A DNA stretch of 39,173 bases, from the NCBI GenBank assembly GCA_028284365.1, contig JANQRW010000060.1, positions 1-39,173 on the forward strand, given 5' to 3'. The translations under genes and the position numbers were made by a program. Positions within the stretch are counted from its first letter, which is position 1. Every line of letters begins with the position of its first letter. The DNA comes from Marinicella sp. GTDB taxonomy: Bacteria; Pseudomonadota; Gammaproteobacteria; Xanthomonadales; Marinicellaceae. The notes under the pieces are model-generated. The model was not told the origin of the DNA, ran no database searches, and was given only the letters and a program-made list of their open reading frames with translations. This document shows, in pieces, positions 28,211 to 35,853 of the stretch.

Positions 28211-28689
28211 TGAACGCCAGTGAAAACACATTGGATGTTTCAACCATAGAGCGTATTTTATCAAAAGTTAAAGACCCTGAAATTCCGGTTATAAGCATCC
28301 GAGATTTAGGGATTTTACAAAATATAGTAATCACAGGTAACTTGGTAACTGTTGAAATCATTCCTACATATTCTGGTTGTCCGGCCATGTATGCGATTCA
28401 AGCTGATATTAAAAAAGCTTTACAAATGCACCAAATTAATGAGGTTGAAGTCAAACTGGTGGATGATCCGATTTGGAGTACAGAGATGATTACAACCAGA
28501 GGCAGGGCAGCCATGCAATCCTATGGTATCGCTCCACCGTTGGTTGCTGGCGAAAAGAACATTAGGTGCCCTCAATGCAGTTCAGAAAATACAGTGCGTA
28601 TCAGTGAATTTGGCTCAACTGCTTGTAAAGCTTTATACCGTTGTGAAGATTGTTTAGAACCGTTCGATTATTTTAAGTGTCATGCATAA
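28204..28689 (+). CDS. paaD: PaaD-type Fe-S assembly factor of the epoxidase
   Basis: This is a MIP18/DUF59 domain protein thought to help Fe-S cluster maturation of the epoxidase reductase. The N-terminal domain has the VKDPEIPVISIRDLGIL motif and VEIIPTYSGCPAMYAI. A C-terminal zinc ribbon, CPQC (about 119-122) with later CEDC, is specific to PaaD. At 161 aa it is normal. It may start at ATG 28204 or at ATG 28210, which overlaps the paaC stop as TGATG like the other junctions here. It overlaps paaE by 8 bp. Confidence 0.93.
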   Translation: MVMNASENTLDVSTIERILSKVKDPEIPVISIRDLGILQNIVITGNLVTVEIIPTYSGCPAMYAIQADIKKALQMHQINEVEVKLVDDPIWSTEMITTRGRAAMQSYGIAPPLVAGEKNIRCPQCSSENTVRISEFGSTACKALYRCEDCLEPFDYFKCHA

Positions 28690-29737
28690 ATTTAAAACTT
28701 TAACCATAAAAAGAACTCGACCACAGCCTAATGGCATCATTTGGACCATGTACATACCAGATGATTTAGTGGCAGATTTTGCCTATATCCCAGGCCAGCA
28801 TTTGACCTTTAAAGCGGTGATTAACGGTGAAGAGTTGAGGCGTAGCTATTCCATTTGTTCAGCACCGAGTAAAACCAATGAAATTGATGTTTTGATCAAG
28901 GCAGTTGATGATGGGCGTTTTTCACAGGTGGCTCAAACTCATTACCACGCCGGGAGCAAGATTGAAGTGTTGCCACCCAGTGGCCATTTTACTTTGGAAC
29001 CAAAAGAAGGCGAACTGTATGTGGCATTCGCTGCAGGTTCAGGAATTACACCAATTATGGGTATGATTTATGCCGCTATGCAGCAGACAGAAACAGCTGA
29101 CTTTGTACTTTTTTATGGCAACAGTAAAACATCCGATGTGCTATTACATGATGAAATTGCTGCCTTAAAAGACCAATTTGGTGCGCGTTTCAGTGTGCAT
29201 TTCTTTTTGACTCAGCAGCGCGTTGATATGCCGCTGTATCAGGGGCGTTTTGATGCTGAGAAAGTAAAGACCATTAACAACCATCTAATTAAGCATGTTG
29301 GTGCTGATGGCTATTTTGTCTGTGGGCCTGGTCCCATGATTGATTCAGTTTGCGCCACTTTAGAAGAAATAGGGGTTGATCCGGCTTTGATTCACAATGA
29401 GCGGTTCCTGAGTGATGGGCAAGAAATTTCATTGGCTGAGAAAACGATTAAAGAAGATGCGGGAGTGACAGTAACCATAGATGGTGCCAATCACGAGTTT
29501 AATCTGACTGCTGGTACCCAAGCCACTTTACTCGAATCTGCTGATGCAGCGGGTGTTGAACTACCTTATTCATGTAAGGCTGGAGTTTGTGCTACTTGTC
29601 GCTGTAAATTGGTGGTGGGGGAGGTTGAAATGATCAATAATTATTCTTTGCAAGAGTGGGAAACCAAAGCCGGTTATATATTGAGTTGCCAAGCTGTGGC
29701 ACGCTCAAGTAAAATCCACATCTCTTTTGACGAGTAA
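28682..29737 (+). CDS. paaE: Phenylacetyl-CoA epoxidase reductase subunit E
   Basis: It passes electrons from NADPH to the diiron centre of PaaA. Domains in order are the FAD-binding barrel with RRSYSIC (about 54-60), the NAD(P)-binding domain with AAGSGITPIMGMI and CGPGPMI, and a C-terminal plant-type 2Fe-2S ferredoxin with the CKAGVCATCRC ligands and a final cysteine in ILSCQA. The 351-aa length fits. It starts within the paaD stop region. The next gene, arginine deiminase, begins only six bases downstream. Confidence 0.95.
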   Translation: MHKFKTLTIKRTRPQPNGIIWTMYIPDDLVADFAYIPGQHLTFKAVINGEELRRSYSICSAPSKTNEIDVLIKAVDDGRFSQVAQTHYHAGSKIEVLPPSGHFTLEPKEGELYVAFAAGSGITPIMGMIYAAMQQTETADFVLFYGNSKTSDVLLHDEIAALKDQFGARFSVHFFLTQQRVDMPLYQGRFDAEKVKTINNHLIKHVGADGYFVCGPGPMIDSVCATLEEIGVDPALIHNERFLSDGQEISLAEKTIKEDAGVTVTIDGANHEFNLTAGTQATLLESADAAGVELPYSCKAGVCATCRCKLVVGEVEMINNYSLQEWETKAGYILSCQAVARSSKIHISFDE

Positions 29738-29743
29738 GCCTTT

Positions 29744-30997
29744 ATGAGCACCGCTAAAATTTCTAACTTTTCTGAAATCGGAAAGCTTAACACTGTTATC
29801 ATTCACAAGCCAGGTCCAGAGATGGAGAACATGACACCTGAAACAGCTCATGAGGTTTTGTATGATGATATCTTAACTTTGGATTTGGCTTTAAAGGAAC
29901 ATGCACAATTATCCGGTGTGTTAAATAAAGTGGCCGATAATGTTTTAGAATTCAAAAACTTACTGGCAGATGTTCTGGTAGATTCTAAGGTTAAGTTAGA
30001 CTTGCTCCAAGATGTTTGTGCTCTGCATGGGCACAACGAGTTGGTAGATGACTTGATGGCTTTTGATGCCAAAGATTTGGCAGAGCAGTTATTTCAGGGT
30101 ACCCTGCTGAAGAAGAACACTTTAGAGCGGTATATCAGTCCTTCCAGGCATGCGATTCCACCGTTACCTAATGCATTTTTTACGCGTGATGCGGTGATGT
30201 GTGTCTATGATAAGACCATTGTTGGTTCTATGGCGCATCGGGTACGTTTAACTGAAGCATTGTTGCTTAAATCAATTTTCAATAATCACGAATGTTTGAA
30301 AGGACAGGGTTTTCATTTTGATGGTACCAAACGTAAATCAGAAGCCTTAACCATTGAGGGTGGAGATTTACTGGTGATTCGTGATGATTTACTGGTGATT
30401 GGTTATTCTGAGAGAACCTCAGCTCGAGCCATTGATCGCATGGCTGAAAAACTCTCAGCCGGTAAAGAAAATATGGATATTGTTGTGGTTGAATTGCCTA
30501 AAATCCGAGCAACAATCCATTTAGACATGATTTTTACCATGTTAGATGTTGATACTGTGATGAACTTTGCACCATTGATTACTGGTGCAGGTAAATGCAA
30601 AGCATTTCATATGAGTTGCACCAATGGCAAAGTTAATTACATCAATGAATACTCTGGTTTGCCCAAAGCCTTAAGGCTATTTGGCTTGGAATTGAATTTT
30701 ATTAATTGTGGTGGTGATAATCCATTCGCTCAAGAGCGTGAACAGTGGACCAGTGGCGCTAATTTCTTCACTTTCGCACCGGGCCACATCATTGGTTATA
30801 AGCACAACAAGGCCACCATGGATGCACTGGATGATGCTGGTTTTGAAATCATTGATGCCAATGACATCATATCAGGCAAGTTGACTATGCCAGAGGGTAA
30901 AGCTGCGGTTGCAATGGATGGCTCAGAGCTGTCACGTGGCGGTGGTGGTTGTCGTTGTATGACCATGCCGGTGCATCGAGATGTTGTGCAATGGTAA
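29744..30997 (+). CDS. arcA: Arginine deiminase family protein
   Basis: It probably hydrolyses arginine to citrulline and ammonia. Guanidino-modifying enzyme motifs are in order: FTRDAV, EGGDLLVI, HLDMIFT and the C-terminal catalytic cysteine, most likely C405 in GGCRCMTMP (C403 lies two residues before it). At 417 aa it matches bacterial arginine deiminases. It follows paaE after six bases without its own promoter and is closed by the terminator at 31025-31052, so it should be cotranscribed with paa genes. No carbamate kinase, ornithine carbamoyltransferase or antiporter is present, so it is not a normal ADI operon. The symbol is by family; the substrate is untested. Confidence 0.82.
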   Translation: MSTAKISNFSEIGKLNTVIIHKPGPEMENMTPETAHEVLYDDILTLDLALKEHAQLSGVLNKVADNVLEFKNLLADVLVDSKVKLDLLQDVCALHGHNELVDDLMAFDAKDLAEQLFQGTLLKKNTLERYISPSRHAIPPLPNAFFTRDAVMCVYDKTIVGSMAHRVRLTEALLLKSIFNNHECLKGQGFHFDGTKRKSEALTIEGGDLLVIRDDLLVIGYSERTSARAIDRMAEKLSAGKENMDIVVVELPKIRATIHLDMIFTMLDVDTVMNFAPLITGAGKCKAFHMSCTNGKVNYINEYSGLPKALRLFGLELNFINCGGDNPFAQEREQWTSGANFFTFAPGHIIGYKHNKATMDALDDAGFEIIDANDIISGKLTMPEGKAAVAMDGSELSRGGGGCRCMTMPVHRDVVQW

Positions 30998-31024
30998 AGT
31001 AATTAATATGGTATGTAAATTGTA

Positions 31025-31052
31025 AAAAAGGCCTGCAAATGCAGGCCTTTTT
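31025..31052. terminator. Bidirectional terminator between arginine deiminase and hsp20
   Basis: A perfect 13-bp stem, AAAAAGGCCTGCA (31025-31037) and TGCAGGCCTTTTT (31040-31052), with a two-base gap at the tip, lies between convergent genes. With A and T tracts on both sides it can end transcription from either strand. Confidence 0.9.
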
Positions 31053-31076
31053 GATTCATTGGACTAATTTTAAAGT

Positions 31077-31547
31077 TCAGGCTACATCTTTTTTATTTTC
31101 GACTGCCTTGGGTTTTTGTTCAATGGTGCGTTCTTCAGTGCCAATAGCAATGGTTCTTGGTTTCATGGCTTCTGGAATTTCACGTTCTAATTCAATGTGT
31201 AATAAACCATTAATCATGTTTGCGGCTTTGACCTTAACATGATCTGCTAATTGAAAACGGCGTTCAAATGAACGGTTAGCAATGCCACGATGAATGAATT
31301 TACCCTCCACGTCATTTTCTTTCTTGCCTTTAACAGTTAAGGTATTTTGTTCAGAAGTGATTTGTAAGTCCTGGTCACTAAAGCCTGCCAGAGCCAGCGT
31401 GATGCGGTAGTTGTTTTCATCAATACTTTCGATGTTATATGGTGGGTAGCTTGGTGTTTGGTCAATACGGTTAGCTTGATCCAGTAACTGTGCCATGCGA
31501 TCAAAACCAATTGAAGTACGGAATAAGGGTGTTAAATCAAAATTCAT
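31077..31547 (-). CDS. ibpA: Small heat-shock protein, IbpA family (Hsp20)
   Basis: This ATP-independent chaperone holds unfolding proteins on aggregates for later rescue by DnaK/ClpB. The alpha-crystallin domain spans about 35-125, with YNIESIDENNYRITLALAGF at its entry and the NGLLHIELER strand near its end. The C-terminal I-X-I oligomerisation motif is present (RTIAIG). At 156 aa it is slightly longer than E. coli IbpA. AGGAG stands 8 nt before the ATG but is predicted to be masked by UUGCUU in a ROSE-like leader, and a sigma-32-like promoter lies in the end of ubiA. Confidence 0.92.
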   Translation of the reverse strand: MNFDLTPLFRTSIGFDRMAQLLDQANRIDQTPSYPPYNIESIDENNYRITLALAGFSDQDLQITSEQNTLTVKGKKENDVEGKFIHRGIANRSFERRFQLADHVKVKAANMINGLLHIELEREIPEAMKPRTIAIGTEERTIEQKPKAVENKKDVA

Positions 31548-31646
31548 AATATATTCTCCTAATTAAGCAATATAAATTAAAGGTGATTTGCCTGTTCGTC
31601 AGGCCAAATCGAGTCAGTGACTCAATCCCGTAAGCGGCCATTGAGT
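31548..31646 (-). promoter_or_regulatory. ROSE-like RNA thermometer in the hsp20 5'-UTR
   Basis: Three stems read along the minus strand. The first is ACTCAAT/ATTGAGT (31620-31646), enclosing CCG/CGG. The second is GATTTGGCCTG/CAGGCAAATC (31585-31610, one bulge). The third is TTGCTT (31565-31570), which can pair across a short AATT loop with the AGGAG ribosome-binding site (31556-31560). The U-U-G-C-U opposite A-G-G-A-G, including a G-G mismatch, is the diagnostic last helix of ROSE elements, which occur before ibpA-type genes. Warming would open it. Assigned from pattern, not folded by program. Confidence 0.7.
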
Positions 31647-31656
31647 TCAAAAATAA

Positions 31657-31685
31657 ATATAAGAGTGATGAATTAATTTTTCAAG
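31657..31685 (-). promoter_or_regulatory. Sigma-32-like heat-shock promoter for hsp20
   Basis: On the minus strand CTTGAAA (31679-31685) is a perfect sigma-32 -35. After 14 bp comes TCTTATAT (31657-31664), a partial match to CCCCATNT. The predicted start near 31650 places the first ROSE stem at the very 5' end of the RNA. The -35 lies in the last codons of ubiA. Confidence 0.6.
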
Positions 31686-32548
31686 AGGGTGTGGGTGAAA
31701 ATTCCCACAAAAATGACTACGCCTACCCAGTTGTTATGCAAAAAAGCTTCAAAACAACGTGTTTCTTTGCGTAACATGATTTTTAATTGTTGGTAGACGA
31801 ACAACCAGATGGTAATCACCACAGCTATGTAATACGGCGCGGTTAATTCAGCTTGTTGGCCAAAAAGATACAAAGCCAATATGGTTAATAACTGGATGAT
31901 CCCAATAATGACCCGATCCAAATCGCCAAATAATATTGCTGTGGATTTAATACCAATTTTTAAGTCATCTTTGCGATCGATCATGGCATAAATGGTGTCG
32001 TAAGCTGTGGTCCACAATATATTTGCTACAAATAATAACCAGGCTTCTTTAGGTATGCTGCCAGTGATTTCAGCATAGGCCATCGGAATTGAAAAAGAAA
32101 AAGCGATACCGAGGTAGACTTGAGGTAAGTAGGTATGCCTTTTCATAAATGGATAAGTAACGGCAAAAAAAGCCGCAGCAAATGCCAAATATATGGTTAA
32201 TGGTTGTAGCGCCAATAACAACAAAGCAGCGGCCAATAACAAGGCAATGAAAAGACGCCAGGCATTGACTAAGGACACTGTTTTTGTCGCCAAAGGACGA
32301 TTTTTAGTTCGGGTGACATGACCATCAAACTTACGATCTGCGATGTCATTAATCACACAGCCAGCTGCGCGCATCAAAAAAACACCAGCAGTAAATATGG
32401 CCCAATGTTTAGCGGTAGGGTGGTCTCCACTGGCTACCCACAAGGCCCACCAAGTTGGCCACATCAGCAACAATGTACCAATGGGGCGATCCATGCGCAT
32501 CAATAGTAGATATGGCTTGATGCTGTTGACCAATGATTTTTTATTCAT
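31673..32548 (-). CDS. ubiA: 4-hydroxybenzoate polyprenyltransferase
   Basis: This integral membrane enzyme attaches the polyprenyl tail to 4-hydroxybenzoate in ubiquinone synthesis. The first Asp-rich motif is NDIADRKFDGHVTRTKNRP and the second is YDTIYAMIDRKDD, both needed for Mg-diphosphate binding. Seven to nine hydrophobic helices are evident. At 291 aa it is typical. It starts 8 bp inside the preceding haloperoxidase-like gene (overlap ATGAATAA), so the two are probably cotranscribed, an odd pairing. Its 3' end contains the heat-shock promoter of hsp20. ubiC is absent. Confidence 0.95.
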   Translation of the reverse strand: MNKKSLVNSIKPYLLLMRMDRPIGTLLLMWPTWWALWVASGDHPTAKHWAIFTAGVFLMRAAGCVINDIADRKFDGHVTRTKNRPLATKTVSLVNAWRLFIALLLAAALLLLALQPLTIYLAFAAAFFAVTYPFMKRHTYLPQVYLGIAFSFSIPMAYAEITGSIPKEAWLLFVANILWTTAYDTIYAMIDRKDDLKIGIKSTAILFGDLDRVIIGIIQLLTILALYLFGQQAELTAPYYIAVVITIWLFVYQQLKIMLRKETRCFEAFLHNNWVGVVIFVGIFTHTLLKN

Positions 32549-34490
32549 TCAGTGCTTTGTGATGCTTTTTGACGAGCAGGAGGACTAAGAGCAACAACAA
32601 GAATTGTGCCCACCAAGAGTTCAAAGGTATTGCTTGTGCTGATACATCCCCACGGAAAAAGCGCATGGCGTGGGCAAAAGCTTGTTGTCCTATTTCATAA
32701 CCCATAAATCGACCTGGAATGTCATCGGCGGTGGGATGAATGCCGCCGTAAATTCTGGATAAACTGGTTTCATCTGCAGCATCTTGATAAGTGGCCCATT
32801 GTAATGTGATATCAACACTGGGGCCGTCTTCAAATACCAAAAATTCGTTTTGTGGAGCCAGAAAACCACTCATACCGCCAGGAAAAAACGCAGAGCCTGT
32901 CAGTGCCGTTAAGACTTCTGCAGCCGCTCTGGAATAGACACTGTGACCGGAAACATAACCTGCAAATGGCGGAGAGACAAAAGAGGGACGTTGATAAGGC
33001 CACCAGTTTTCACACAATATCCAACCCACACCAGCCACACTGGTTTCCGGGTCAACAATGAAATCTGGCCCTTGCCAGGCTTTGAGGGCAATTTTACCTA
33101 AATTACTGTTGCCTAAACCAGCTAAAAATTGGTGTATGCCACCTGGCTGTATGGTTTCTGATGTGACTAACTCAATGAAGCCAGGGTGAAGGTTGATGCC
33201 TTGTTCGCTGTAGCTTTGTGCGTTGGGATCTGAACTTTGTCCTTGGTCGCACATGTAACGTATCGCAGAAACAGGTCTTAAATAATCGTACCAACCTTTG
33301 ACACTCCAGGCGCTGATGGCTGCATCATGCATGGTACCACCCAAAGCGAGATAAGTTTTTACTTCCCACTCTAGGTCATCCAGAATGTCACCTTGCCCTT
33401 CCAGTCTCTTCTCAAGCAGGGGATGATCATTAACTGTGTTTAAAATGGTGAACCAATGACCGGGAGGTGTTTCTGAGTCCGGCCCATCAGCCCAGAATTC
33501 TGCCAAAACGCGATAGTAATCACCTGCTGGGACGATTTGTGCTTGGTAGGGTTGGTTGGTCACTGGATTCAAGTCGCGGCCGTTGCCATTATTGGTACCC
33601 AAGTCGTTGTTACCTCTGGATGCAGGGCTGATATCGATCATAACACCATCAGATGGGTCTAAATAGCTGCTGAACTCCACCACTTGTTCAAATCCAGCTT
33701 TGTAGTCAGCATCGCCGACACCACCAATGTAAGGTGGCGGCCCTGGGTCTTTATAAACCTGGAAAGTATTGTCATCACGTTGGTAGGTGGTCATGTCATT
33801 GGCTGTTAATGAGAATGGAGTGACATAACCCCATTCAGGGCTTAAAAATTCAGGGTATTCGCCAACTTCTATACCAGATTGACCAATAAATGAATCGAGT
33901 GCCAGCGGTTGCCAACGGTTGGGGTCACTGATGTCGGGGTTGCCCGGAAAATCAGGCAGCAAGGGTTCATTGATGGGTTCATATATTTGGTTAATGTAGT
34001 CATTGGCCTCATTGGCACCATCATTCATACCATGATTGATAATCATTTGGGCTATGCGGTTACCAACAGCGGCTGGTGAATCTCCTTGAGTTGTGGTGTT
34101 GTTGATGTCATAGCCTAAAGATTGCATTTCAGCTTGTAAAGCAGGAAGTGTGGTGTCAGCACCTACTGACGGTGTAAAACGCCAGATTAACAGGCGATAG
34201 GCGGCATAACTGATGGCCTCATTTCTGGCTGCTTCAACATCATCGACAATCCGTTTTTCCTTGAAGAACACACCTTCACACACTGCTTCATACACACACC
34301 ATGCATCATACATAGCAGCTGAAGTATGGTACAGGTTCCTGGCATGCACAGTAGGTCTGGCTTGATCAACCCTAATGGCATCTAACAAAAGTTCATTCCA
34401 TTCTCTGGCAATTGCGCCAAGTCCAGAATTTGAAAATAACAGGCAACACCCAAGAAATGTAATTTTTATTGTCGTTATATGTCTTAGCAT
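32541..34490 (-). CDS. Vanadium-dependent haloperoxidase-like (PAP2 superfamily) secreted protein
   Basis: It has an all-helical fold of the acid phosphatase/haloperoxidase superfamily. The vanadate/phosphate pocket pattern is complete: K398-x6-RP (KGWYDYLRP), SGH (514-516, in AGYVSGHSVY) and SR-x5-H-x3-D (578-589, SRIYGGIHPTAD). I chose the ATG at 34490 because AAGGAGGAG stands before it and a signal peptide (ITFLGCCLLFSNSGLGA) then starts properly; an ATG 11 codons upstream has no such site. The C-terminus, IPLNSWWAQ then a run of leucines and KKHHK, resembles an IPTL-type sorting tail. It may be a haloperoxidase or a phosphatase; halide use is not shown. Confidence 0.82.
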   Translation of the reverse strand: MLRHITTIKITFLGCCLLFSNSGLGAIAREWNELLLDAIRVDQARPTVHARNLYHTSAAMYDAWCVYEAVCEGVFFKEKRIVDDVEAARNEAISYAAYRLLIWRFTPSVGADTTLPALQAEMQSLGYDINNTTTQGDSPAAVGNRIAQMIINHGMNDGANEANDYINQIYEPINEPLLPDFPGNPDISDPNRWQPLALDSFIGQSGIEVGEYPEFLSPEWGYVTPFSLTANDMTTYQRDDNTFQVYKDPGPPPYIGGVGDADYKAGFEQVVEFSSYLDPSDGVMIDISPASRGNNDLGTNNGNGRDLNPVTNQPYQAQIVPAGDYYRVLAEFWADGPDSETPPGHWFTILNTVNDHPLLEKRLEGQGDILDDLEWEVKTYLALGGTMHDAAISAWSVKGWYDYLRPVSAIRYMCDQGQSSDPNAQSYSEQGINLHPGFIELVTSETIQPGGIHQFLAGLGNSNLGKIALKAWQGPDFIVDPETSVAGVGWILCENWWPYQRPSFVSPPFAGYVSGHSVYSRAAAEVLTALTGSAFFPGGMSGFLAPQNEFLVFEDGPSVDITLQWATYQDAADETSLSRIYGGIHPTADDIPGRFMGYEIGQQAFAHAMRFFRGDVSAQAIPLNSWWAQFLLLLLVLLLVKKHHKALNE

Positions 34491-34609
34491 GTACTCCTCC
34501 TTCTGATGATTGGATTTTATCAAATACCGACATTATGAGGTAGCAATATACTGAATATTTACAAGCTTGCTATTTGGCCGGGTAAATCAGCTAAAATAGT
34601 GCTTTTTCA

Positions 34610-34615
34610 TAAAAT
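34610..34615 (+). promoter_or_regulatory. Possible -10 box placed for a leaderless trmL mRNA
   Basis: TAAAAT is followed by six bases (AGTAAC) and the trmL ATG, with no ribosome-binding site, so a transcript would start at the A of the start codon. A second TAAAAT lies at 34592-34597 and is an alternative. No clear -35 accompanies either. Confidence 0.35.
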
Positions 34616-34621
34616 AGTAAC

Positions 34622-35083
34622 ATGCTACACATAGCACTGTACCAGCCAGAAATACCACCCAATACTGGCAACATCATACGGCTGTGTGCCAATACTGGAA
34701 CACAACTACATTTGATTCATCCTTTGGGTTTTGATATGGAGGTTAAAGCTTTGCGCAGAGCAGGCTTGGATTACCATGAATGGGCAGAAGTGAAGCAATA
34801 CAGTGATTTTGAGACATTCATGGCTGAAACTGACTTTCAAAATATTTTTGCCTTGACGACCAAAGCCAAAACCTATGCTCATAAAGTCAGTTTCAGCAAA
34901 GGGGATTGTTTGTTATTTGGCCCTGAAACAAGAGGTTTACCCAATGAGGTCTTGATTATGGATTCAATCCAAAACATCCGCATTCCAATGAAGCCAGATA
35001 GCCGCAGCTTGAACCTCTCGAATACTGCAGCGATTATTCTTTATCAAGCATTGGCTGATTTGAATTACGAGGGGTTAACTTAA
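34622..35083 (+). CDS. trmL: tRNA (cytidine/uridine(34)-2'-O)-methyltransferase TrmL
   Basis: It methylates the ribose of the wobble base in certain tRNA-Leu using S-adenosylmethionine. SPOUT family blocks are complete: ALYQPEIPPNTGNIIRLCANTG (motif 1, N-terminal), LFGPETRGLP (motif 2) and the knot-forming IPMKPDSRSLNLSNTAAIILYQAL (motif 3). The 153-aa length is that of TrmL rather than the larger TrmH. It is followed after three bases by the HTH gene, suggesting one transcript. The start codon lacks a ribosome-binding site. Confidence 0.95.
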   Translation: MLHIALYQPEIPPNTGNIIRLCANTGTQLHLIHPLGFDMEVKALRRAGLDYHEWAEVKQYSDFETFMAETDFQNIFALTTKAKTYAHKVSFSKGDCLLFGPETRGLPNEVLIMDSIQNIRIPMKPDSRSLNLSNTAAIILYQALADLNYEGLT

Positions 35084-35086
35084 ATC

Positions 35087-35842
35087 ATGAATCAAGCAAA
35101 AAATGTACTACAAGTTGTAAAAGGTTTATTAAAGCAACACAAAATCAACTACGCACAAGTGGCTGAGCATTTGCAACTTTCAGAATCCAGCGTGAAAAGG
35201 TCTTTTTCTCAAGGTCAAATCAGTTTAAATCGTTTGATCAAAGTTTGTGAGTTAATGGATTTGGATTTTGTCGATTTATTACAAGTCATACAAAGTCAGA
35301 GTGATGACATCATACAATTAACTTTTGAGCAGGAAGAGGTCATTGTATCAGATGTTAAGTTCCTGCTGGTGGCAGTGTGTGTTTTAAACCATTGGTCATT
35401 TACTGAAATCATTGAAACCTATGATTTTAACGAGGCGGAATTGGTCAGTATGTTGTTGCAGCTGGAAAATAATGAACTCTTGTCCTTGTTACCTGATAAC
35501 AAAATCAAGCTCAAAATTTCACCACATTTTCATTGGATAAAGAATGGCCCCATTCAGCGGTTTTTTGAACAGCATATTCAGCAAGATTTTTGGCAGTGCC
35601 AATTTAACAGAGCAGGTGAGATCAGGTTATTGGTTAATGGCATGTTGAGCAAAACATCCAATGAAACGATGCAAAAACACATCAATCGCATAAAACAACA
35701 GTTCAGTTTGCTGTCAGAGCAGGATCGTCATTTGCCTATGGTGAAAAGACATGGCACCACAATGCTAATTGGTATGCGTCCTTGGGAGTTGAAACTGTTT
35801 GAAAATCTGCGCCGCCATCAAAACCTGAAGACTTACCAATAA
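35087..35842 (+). CDS. Helix-turn-helix (Xre-like) regulator with unassigned C-terminal domain
   Basis: Residues 15-65 form an Xre/Cro-like HTH, with INYAQVAEHLQLSESSVKRSFSQGQISLNRLIKVCELM containing the turn and recognition helix. The remaining 185 residues are soluble, mixed helix and strand, with no cofactor, phosphoacceptor or membrane motif that I recognise. This layout is that of a one-component transcriptional regulator. It follows trmL by three bases, so it is cotranscribed with it, and converges on the LON-domain gene with 11 bp between. The target genes are unknown, and no operator-like repeat is obvious nearby. Confidence 0.7.
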   Translation: MNQAKNVLQVVKGLLKQHKINYAQVAEHLQLSESSVKRSFSQGQISLNRLIKVCELMDLDFVDLLQVIQSQSDDIIQLTFEQEEVIVSDVKFLLVAVCVLNHWSFTEIIETYDFNEAELVSMLLQLENNELLSLLPDNKIKLKISPHFHWIKNGPIQRFFEQHIQQDFWQCQFNRAGEIRLLVNGMLSKTSNETMQKHINRIKQQFSLLSEQDRHLPMVKRHGTTMLIGMRPWELKLFENLRRHQNLKTYQ

Positions 35843-35853
35843 GCTGGCATTTA

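Noticed and set aside
31039..31242. ORF on the plus strand over the hsp20 3' end
   Set aside because: It begins inside the terminator stem and runs antisense to the conserved Hsp20 C-terminus; it is a shadow.
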